Below, piece after piece: positions 57,201-64,000 of a DNA stretch of 64,000 nt; the first letter of the stretch is position 1, and each line of letters opens with the position of its first letter. This stretch comes from Welwitschia mirabilis (taxonomy: Eukaryota > Gnetophyta > Gnetopsida > Welwitschiales), in assembly GCA_051453625.1 (NCBI GenBank), contig JBOZIK010000001.1, forward strand, positions 73,370,080 to 73,434,079, written 5' to 3'. The position numbers were made by a program, and so were the translations under genes. Under the pieces are notes generated by a model, which did no database searches, was not told the origin of the DNA, and saw only the letters and a program-made list of their open reading frames with translations.

Positions 57201-60200
57201 ATTATTACATGTACTGAATAGCCAGATTCGGCGTCGACTGAACAACATAAAACATTTAGAATACGTGCAAAAATGATTTTCAGACCCACTTTTGTATTTA
57301 CAGTAATGTATTTGACATCCAATGCAATCTAAATGAAAGACAATTAGATATACAACATCTCGTTTTTCTTCATCATTATTTAAGCAGTGAACTACATTTG
57401 CATAATGCACACATATATGGGAAACTTACAGAAAGCAACTTCTAGACCCAAGGCCACTACAATTGTTCAAAGAATGAAATACAAAGGTCTTCTATAAGCG
57501 TGGCAAATGTGTAAGGTTAGCTTAATTAAAACTTAATCAAAAATGCAATCAGGATATCGAAATGGACACATGAGCCAGATTTCAATCGTGAAACAATTGC
57601 ATTTCACACCGACGTTTTATATGGAATGCAACCTTCAGATCTGCATGAATGCATAGCAGATCCAGTTCGTAGACATAAAATTGTCCAGAAAAAGGAGATC
57701 CGATCAGAAATTTTAGATAGGACATGGTTTGCGAGACTTACCGGAGAGGATTTCCTTCCAATTGCTGTGCCACTGGACACATCCCCAGCCTGTGTTGCAT
57801 CAGTTAAAGAGTCTGCCGAAATTGCTGAGGGAGGAGAACTATTTCTTGATATATCATTGTCCAGAGCAACTGGGATGAGATCATGCTCTAGTTCAAGTTT
57901 CTGCAAGAAGAAGAATTTAAATGCTTAAACAATTGTAACTCGCTTCTTTTCCCATCAGTGTTAAAGAACACTAAAACGCAACAGAAGTATACTAATGCAA
58001 TCCATAAATCATGTCAATCTTACAGAAAACAAGATACCAAGCATGGAATCATTTCTCCTAACTATACAGTTGATTTAAAACAAATTCAAACTCTCATTTC
58101 TGCAGCACCTCATCTTCTCCCAGTGAATGTCTACACTGATGAGCTGATATCTCTGACAAATTTGGACTGATTGAATTCTTGGTAGAAACAAGGATAAGCT
58201 TGTTAAGTTTCTGAATCCTTCCCATAAGAGCTGCCTTAGCTTGTTCTTCTTCCTCAAGTCGTGATTGCATTATTGCTTGGCCAGCTTCCAGCTATGGATA
58301 CATTCGTATATGTGAATTTAAGCACAGAGTAATACATGTAAAGAAAGCATGATACAGATAATGTAGATCAGAGAAAATTAGATTGCTAATCTTTATAAAT
58401 AAAACCTGCTGCCTGAGAGTGATAAGTTCCTCTTGACTTGTTGTTACAAGAATCCCCCTTTTAAGTTGATCAAGCTCATGCTTAAGATTAGTTATTTCCC
58501 TTTGATATTTTTTGATTAATGATTTCTCATCAATAATCTGTTCATGAAACATAAATTTCAGATCCACAGCAATCAGGAATTCAGTCATCTATATAAATCA
58601 ATTTAGAACTACTAAATAGAATGAGAGGATGAATAATCCTTCCCTATGTTACTCACCCTATTAGGAGATGCACGAATTTCTACCCTCTTCGCTCTTTGGG
58701 CAAACTTCAGAGTATTGTGTGTCTCTTCCATGTTACTGGATGCTGGAGTCACTGTGCAAATAAGCTGTGTATGAAAAAGCCACAGAAAGATTAAAACAAG
58801 CAATAAATTTAACATTACATACAGCAGTAGAAATAATCATATTCAAGTGGATAGTGTAAACAATACAAAAGATTGCATAGATGGCACCCAGGTTAGATTT
58901 TATCAGCTTCCATGGATAGCAAAAAACAAAATTTTGGCTTGTTTGATATGGCATAAAATACTAGAGGAATGAGATTTTGAGTTCCTTGTCTCAAGTTTGA
59001 GCAAAAATGTTATCGCAGCTGCTAAAAATGAAATTCTTAGGGCACTGTTGTTGCTTCCAATCAAATTATAAAAAGATTAGGTTCATATGAAACATACATA
59101 CCGATACATGTCCATGTCCACTTAATGAAGACTGCAGAAGACGGGTAAGCTTTGAATCACGATAAGGTATATGTGAAGCCTTCCCTTCACTGAGCTTTCC
59201 AATCACCTGTCAACACACAAGAGGATGTTGATATAGCATTTCCTTTAAATTTCTGCAGTATGTTTAGTATTCATCTGTTATTTAACCTTAAAAAGAGGAT
59301 GTTGATATAACATTTCCTTTAATTTTCTGCTGTGTGTTTAGTATTCATCTGTTATTTAACCTTAAAAATACAGCATACAAAAAATCCAAGCAAACTGGAG
59401 GAATCTTGGAAAGTCGACTAAGTATATCATGTGAAGCCTATGCATAGATTTGCTCACAGAAACTCGTATGATCTCATATTGCTGTATGCAGAATATTGAA
59501 CCATTCTACCCCACCAATGATGCATGACTGTCAAAACTAGTGGCAAAATTATACTCAACAGTAAGGTCACTATTGTAAAATAACTTTTTAAAACAAAAGG
59601 ACTTCCTAAACTAAAATAACAGATATATAAACTGAGTTTCTGGGAGAACACTTTAGATAAAAACCAATTAATCTGATCTTTTAGAGGTCTCAATGTTGTC
59701 GTATACAACTGAACAGGTTAGGAACTGACGATTAAGTTCCTTAAGTCAACTTTTTCTCATCACCTGTCTACTCATACAATTGCTTGGTAATTTACAGAGA
59801 CATCACAAACAGTACCTTTAAATGCTGCTCATTTCCTACACCCAGAGGACTTTGTTTACAATTGGAAAACATGTATTTCATGCTTGAGTCTTGAGTTGAG
59901 GCAGAATAAAGCTTTCATGACCTCTATGGTTCTACCCATGGGTTTGATGATGTCCTAATTAACTATATCTTGTTTGGTTAAAGCCTTCTGAAGATTTTGA
60001 AAGGCTCTACCTGCCATTACCCTTTTTCACATTCTCTTTTGCATATTTGCATGGAAGAAACTGAGTTTTTTCAAAAATCAAGCACCAATCTATACAGAGG
60101 ACATTAGATCCCAGTGATGAAAAAAAGACTCTTTCCTGGAGGACATGTATGTCTAAATTGGGGGAAGCACCTGGCCAGAAGAGATTCAAAATTTCAAATA

Positions 60201-61673
60201 TTTGATGATAGAAGGCTATGATCAAAAGATGAGGCAGAGACTTTGTAGAGATTTTTCCACTACTATTTAACATGAGCTCCTCCATTTGCTTTGGCCAGAA
60301 GAGTACCATTAAATTCATAGCAGCTAGGTGTAAGAACAAAATTACCTCGAAAGCGTGAAGTACATCTAGATGGAAATATCTTAGGGTTCTGTAGACACAC
60401 AAACTGGATCTTGTTTGTAGGTTGCAATGTAATTTGTATTGGAATTTCAAACAAAGCAGAGCCCCAAATATTAGTACATGAAGAATCTGATAAATCCATG
60501 AGTTTGAGAAATTGCATTGTATCAGGGGCAACCATTTGTATTTGACAATAGCATCTTAACCGCAACTCTGCAAGTCCCGTTATAAGACAACGAGTGGGAT
60601 TGCATAGGGTTTCATTACCCACAATATTTAAAATATGGAATTGGATGTGGAAGAACAACGCAGGTTGTGCTCAAAAAGGTAGTGCACCCAGAAAATGCAG
60701 AAAAGATTCAAGACGGCAAAAGTTGAATCAATCAGCCAGCTTCTTGGATATAATTTTCAGTGCTCAAAAACAACTAATCAGTTTCCTAGGAATGTGGATA
60801 TGTGAAAAACTGTTGTGATTTATCAGAAATTGGTAAGATTTTTAGAGATTATTTATGATCTGACTGATACCCACAATAGCTAACATAGGTCATGAAGTTA
60901 TCAACAAATTAATGACAGTTTGCCATGCTAATGAAAACATGGCAAAGAATCAAGAACCAGCTATTGTAATATCAAAGTTGTATTTGCTTTGCTTCAATTA
61001 ATTGTTTATTGGATTTCTCAACTACAAAACATAACGAATTTCCACCAACTGCAGTAAGGCAGAAAAGAAATTTATCTGCAATCTTTTCTCAAGGGGTTTA
61101 ATTTTAAAATGGCAGTGTTGTATAATAATCAAATGGGGAAATGCAGCATTGCATGCAAAAAAAAAACTGTGTAACTAATCAAATCGAGAAAATCTTGTGT
61201 TAAATTTTTCTCTCATATTGTGACGTCTGCATGCATATTGTATCTACTCTATCCATTTAAACTATTAAAAAATTAAGTGAAATATAGCATTAGAGCTTTT
61301 CAGCGTTTGCTTCCCACATTGACAAAATCATGTGGATCAGCACTTATGCCACAGAATGGGAAAAAAGGAAAACAAACATACAGTTCCAAGTGTCAGAAGA
61401 CTCTTGTTGATGTAAGAACCCTCCTTTCGCCTCAACCCAGTCGTTTCAGTTTTAGAACTCTCTGATCCAGCTAAATCTATGAGATTCTGTACAAACAATA
61501 GTATAATCATCATTCTTGTGAAATTTAAACAAATATTTACCAATGCATGTTATAGACAAAATCTAAAGCCATTAAGCTAAGCTTTTCATAAATCAGAATA
61601 GATGCAAATATCATACAAGTTGGGATAATGTGACTTCATCATAGCCATTCCCATGGACACTGCTTTCAATTGT
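53922..61673 (-). CDS. Kinesin-7 (KIN-7C/D, MKRP-like) with C-terminal RING, 5'-partial
   Basis: Microtubule motor of the plant kinesin-7 group. Sixteen exons in transcription order: 61673-61617, 61486-61382, 59206-59102, 58764-58657, 58537-58406, 58291-58109, 57900-57742, 56911-56771, 56640-56515, 56348-56298, 56208-56161, 55964-55785, 55596-54862, 54708-54619, 54291-54141, 54007-53922 (stop TGA at 53924-53922). All introns are GT-AG; fourteen are phase 0 and the last is phase 1. The 818 visible codons start at the end of the motor beta-sheet core ('TIESS'), include switch II (DLAGSE), the L12/alpha-5 block ([11 protein letters not shown]) and the motor end ([10 protein letters not shown]), then neck, long coiled coils and a C3HC4 RING. 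P-loop, switch I and any organelle-targeting peptide are off the window. Arabidopsis relatives are about 1050 residues, so some 230-290 are missing. KIN-7 is firm; the C/D assignment is from memory of the RING-tailed members. Confidence 0.93.
54862..55596 (-). other. Large coiled-coil tail exon of the kinesin
   Basis: One 735-base exon of exactly 245 codons, by far the largest. It is rich in Glu, Lys, Leu and Ala, with two heptad-like regions separated by a basic, Gly/Ser/Pro-rich hinge ('[20 protein letters not shown]') and an acidic 'DGYDDIDSL' segment. It forms the stalk/tail in KIN-7 proteins and is probably used for dimerisation and cargo contact. Confidence 0.85.
59207..61381 (-). other. 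2.2-kb kinesin intron (longest visible)
   Basis: It lies between the switch II exon and the L12 exon. It contains a small direct repeat near 59220-59360 ('gaggatgttgatat...catttcctttaa' twice) and unassigned open frames at 60007-60658 described separately. GT (61381-61380) and AG (59208-59207) ends are present. Confidence 0.8.
60007..60658 (-). other. Unrecognised overlapping open frames in the kinesin intron
   Basis: Two long minus-strand frames overlap: 131 codons at 60658-60263 (with '[12 protein letters not shown]' at its end) and 174 codons at 60531-60007. Open frames of this length are unusual in such AT-rich DNA. A single ancestral reading frame with a frameshift near 60290 would explain them. 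I do not recognise the protein; it may be a degraded insert or chance. Confidence 0.25.
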
Positions 61674-62647
61674 CTGCAAATAGAATTAAAGAAACAAATC
61701 AAAGAGGATGAGAAGAATAAATAAAATAGACCAGCATATAAATACAAACATACTGTAGGAATGCCATCATTTTATACTTATCATGTAGGATCTGAATCTC
61801 TCAACAGAAAAAATTCATTCTTCAGAGAAGCAATTCATCTAATAATATTTATTCTCAAATGACCATAAGGAGATTTCCAGTTAAACATTACACAATATGC
61901 TGAGTAAAACAGAGTGAGATTGGCCTCAGGAACAGTGTATATCTGCTAGAATCACAATAATGCTGCTCACAATATGTGCTTAATTCTTCTCGAGAGCTAA
62001 CACACCATCTTTTGTTCTTGAATAAATCAGTGACCTGCACATGCTAGCATTTGAATGGTACCATGTATAATCATAGAAGCTGTAACATATAACTTTTGAT
62101 CCAATCTTTAATCACTGCAATAAGTAGGACCCATTTTGTGTCACAAACACAAATCCTAATTATCTGTGTCAGAGATGTCCCATGGACACAACCCAAAATG
62201 ACCTTTGTATTCTAGTTCAACAAAGAATTCGTGTGCATTCTTAAAGTACTTAACAAATGTCTACTCAAAGGTTACATACAAAAATGTAATAAACTGTCTC
62301 TCCAGTAGCTGACTAAGAATAAATATCCATTTCACTTGTTCAATCAAATCAAGTCACTCGAAAAGCCTCAAATTGCAACAGATAAATATCTACATGATGA
62401 ATAATCTGTGTCTTGCTATTGCTATTGCTATTGCTATTACATACACTATTATTAGAAACCAAACTTATGTGTTTATTCTCCTTCTAAGGGCATGTTCTAA
62501 CAATGAACCCTTCAGTGTTGTGAGATGTAGTTATGTTAGGAATCACCATGGGGATACTAAAATAAAAGGGATAGGACTTAGTTTCTAGAAGTTTCTACAG
62601 GTCTACAGTATCTAGAAGGTTTTAGGTCTACAGGCCTATAAACCTAA
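61674..62647 (-). other. Probable kinesin intron sequence, 5' of the first visible exon
   Basis: An AG acceptor lies at 61675-61674. I found no further motor exon between here and 64000, so the next upstream exon is probably outside the window. Confidence 0.5.
62413..62438 (+). repeat. (TTGCTA)4 hexanucleotide microsatellite
   Basis: Four exact TTGCTA units plus a partial one. Confidence 0.95.
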
Positions 62648-63070
62648 AAGCTTTCAGGGTTACAACCTATGGTAACTTTCTCCACCACTGAAGCAAAATA
62701 TGTGGTGTCGTCTAAAGCTTGAAAGGAGATGTTCCAGTTCCATGTTTTTCTTGGTTCTCCTAGGCTAAAGTAGCATGACTGCATTGCGTATTGTACCAGC
62801 CAAAGTGTCAGATTCTTGGCCAAGAACTCTGCATGTCATGGAAGCACAAAACACATAGATAAAGAGTATCATTTTATCCCAGAAATGGTGGAAAACAGCT
62901 TGATAAACATCTAAAAAATTGGCACTAAGAGGAATGTGGGTGATATCATGATGAAAACAAGAGAAGTTTAGAAGCATAACTTCTACAAGGAGCAGCTTGG
63001 GATATATTTGATGTAAGCAATGGGCATCTGAATAGTGCACCTCTTCTTGAAGGCCAGACAGATTTGCCTT
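62640..63070 (+). pseudogene. Ty1/copia RNase H fragment
   Basis: Near 62660-62730 is 'QPMVTFSTTEAKYVVSSKA', the copia RNase H STTEAEY motif. Further on are 'SVRFLAKNSACHG' and 'TKHIDKEYHFIPEMVE' (usual TKHIDIRYHFIREMV), then 'KIGTKRNVGDIMMK' (usual K..TK.N.ADIMTK). The frame has a few stops. It leads directly to a polypurine tract and LTR. It is antisense to the kinesin transcript and probably sits in one of its introns. No RT or integrase of this element is visible. Confidence 0.85.
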
Positions 63071-63081
63071 TAAGTGGTGGT
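63071..63081 (+). other. Polypurine tract-like sequence
   Basis: 'taagtggtggt' immediately before the TGTTAGAAT start of the LTR, comparable to the usual plant copia AAGTGGGAGAT. Confidence 0.6.
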
Positions 63082-63352
63082 TGTTAGAATGAACTCAAGT
63101 CCTAAATTGTCTCCTTTATTCTTTCTTTCTACTAAGATCCGTTGTTTTCTATGTTGACCCATATGTTTTATTACTTGTTTGTATATTGAAATTAATTAAA
63201 AGAGCTCAATATATGTTTATTTTGTTAGGGTTTTAACCCTAATGTTTGTTACAAAAGGGGATGTACATGTGGTTGGGAGAAATAGGTGTAAGATTCTTTT
63301 GTTCATCCAGAGTGTTGAGCCTAGCTATTGAGGACAGCTTGGATCTCCAACA
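63082..63352 (+). repeat. Copia LTR, 271 bp, TG...CA
   Basis: Starts TGTTAGAATGA after the polypurine tract and ends ATCTCCAACA. It looks well preserved. Length and termini fit small plant copia LTRs. Unusually, it is followed by a primer binding site rather than by host sequence (see the next entry). Confidence 0.75.
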
Positions 63353-63359
63353 TTTCCAG

Positions 63360-63372
63360 TGGTAACAAGAGC
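63360..63372 (+). other. Primer binding site-like sequence after the LTR
   Basis: 'tggtaacaagagc' matches TGGTATCAGAGC with one substitution and one inserted A, seven bases after the LTR end. Together with the upstream RNase H and PPT it makes this LTR look shared between two element copies. Confidence 0.6.
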
Positions 63373-64000
63373 TCTACGTGGTTCCCTTGAAGTAGGGTAG
63401 AAAGTGCCTGAACCAGGTAAACTCGCATGTAGTTTGCTTGCTTATTTTCTTTTCTGTCTTTTGTTGTTCTCTGTTTCCTGCTGTGACTTTTGAACAGACA
63501 CTGATATGGAAACTGGGTGATGCTATTAGAGAATATTAACATGCTGCCGATAGTCTATTGTTCTGTTTGTTTTTGTATGCATGTGATATATTTATTTTTT
63601 CACAAGACCTTGGAATTCATTAACAGAAGATGATTCAAAACACAAAGAAACACCTTAAAGTCTTACAAGTCAAACACTGTCTTAGTAAAATTCACCAAAG
63701 TAGAAAACCTTCAAATCGAAGAACTAACCCTTGGAGGATAACCATAGCTTAACAAATTCAATTTCTCATAAAAAGTCTCCTCAGAGAAATGTTCCTCTAT
63801 AATGGATGACAAGAGAGTCCACACTTACAAAATAGACAAATAGAAAATAGGAAATACATAAGCAAATCAAGTACTTAATGTGGGAGGAACAAATAATAAT
63901 GATAACAGTAAACCCTAGACAATACAGAACCTTATAAATGGACAAACTAGTCATATCTATAAACAACATAAAATGAAATTTTTCTTTGAATTAACATGTT
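63373..64000. other. Sequence to the window end, no gene recognised
   Basis: Could be the start of a second copia copy's interior (after the primer binding site) or kinesin intron. No gag motif or kinesin exon is visible. Confidence 0.4.

Larger units (their letters stand above)
58657..61673 (-). other. Kinesin motor domain, C-terminal half
   Basis: Exons 61673-61617, 61486-61382, 59206-59102 and 58764-58657 encode 125 residues of motor core: the strand before switch II, switch II itself ([14 protein letters not shown]), the '[12 protein letters not shown]' helix, the L12 microtubule-binding region ([16 protein letters not shown]) and the final helix. All diagnostic residues visible are intact, so this part looks functional. 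Confidence 0.93.

Noticed and set aside
57626-57928. Plus-strand 100-codon open frame
   Set aside because: Antisense to kinesin exon 57900-57742.
62765-63040. Minus-strand 91-codon open frame near the kinesin 5' side
   Set aside because: It is antisense to a copia RNase H fragment on the plus strand and lacks kinesin motifs, so it is not a motor exon.
1-64000. tRNA, rRNA or other structured RNA genes
   Set aside because: None recognised by eye; the only tRNA-related sequences are retrotransposon primer binding sites.

Overview
This is nuclear DNA of a land plant, most likely a seed plant with a repeat-rich, strongly AT-biased genome. The evidence is a many-exon kinesin-7 gene with GT-AG introns, plus plant-type LTR retrotransposons (SIRE-like Ty1/copia, Athila/Tat-like Ty3/gypsy) and a plant LINE. 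There is no prokaryotic gene organisation. Nine N-runs (252-1133, 2391-2973, 4410-4634, 6551-6641, 20528-20627, 30303-30402, 35708-36322, 46443-47093, 53439-53538) show that this is scaffolded draft sequence. I cannot place the species.

Layout. 1-5661 is most of a minus-strand element with a ~4 kb LTR, a tRNA-Met-type primer binding site and a short non-coding interior (LARD-like). 6414-15778 is a decayed plus-strand SIRE-like copia element with both LTRs, gag, pol and an extra 3' reading frame. 15779-20527 is AT-rich sequence with nothing recognisable. 20628-21475 is an LTR fragment related to the SIRE-like family. A gypsy element (gag from about 21.9 kb) is interrupted inside its protease by a complete minus-strand SIRE-like copia element (23432-32722), then continues with protease, RT, RNase H and integrase to about 36.69 kb. 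36.7-40.4 kb is mostly featureless with one small open stretch. 40.4-44.6 kb holds two related LTRs in opposite orientation around a gypsy gag-protease remnant. 45.3-49.6 kb is a minus-strand copia remnant. 49.75-51.69 kb is a 5'-truncated LINE ending in poly(A).

The only host gene I can support is on the minus strand from 53922 to 61673: sixteen exons and 818 codons of a kinesin-7 (KIN-7C/D, MKRP-like). They run from the second half of the motor domain through a long coiled-coil tail to a C-terminal C3HC4 RING finger. The first part of the motor (P-loop, switch I) and any targeting peptide lie beyond the right edge of the window. The right end (62.65-63.37 kb) holds a small copia remnant: an RNase H fragment, PPT and one LTR that is also followed by a primer binding site.

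All transposon reading frames are broken by stops and frameshifts, and several catalytic residues are altered, so none looks autonomous. I found no convincing new molecular system. The most interesting points are the copia-into-gypsy nesting with a near-perfect target duplication, the extra ORF conserved in two SIRE-like copies, the GTCGAC-type motif arrays found both in their LTRs and in the spacer before that ORF, and the RING-tailed kinesin.
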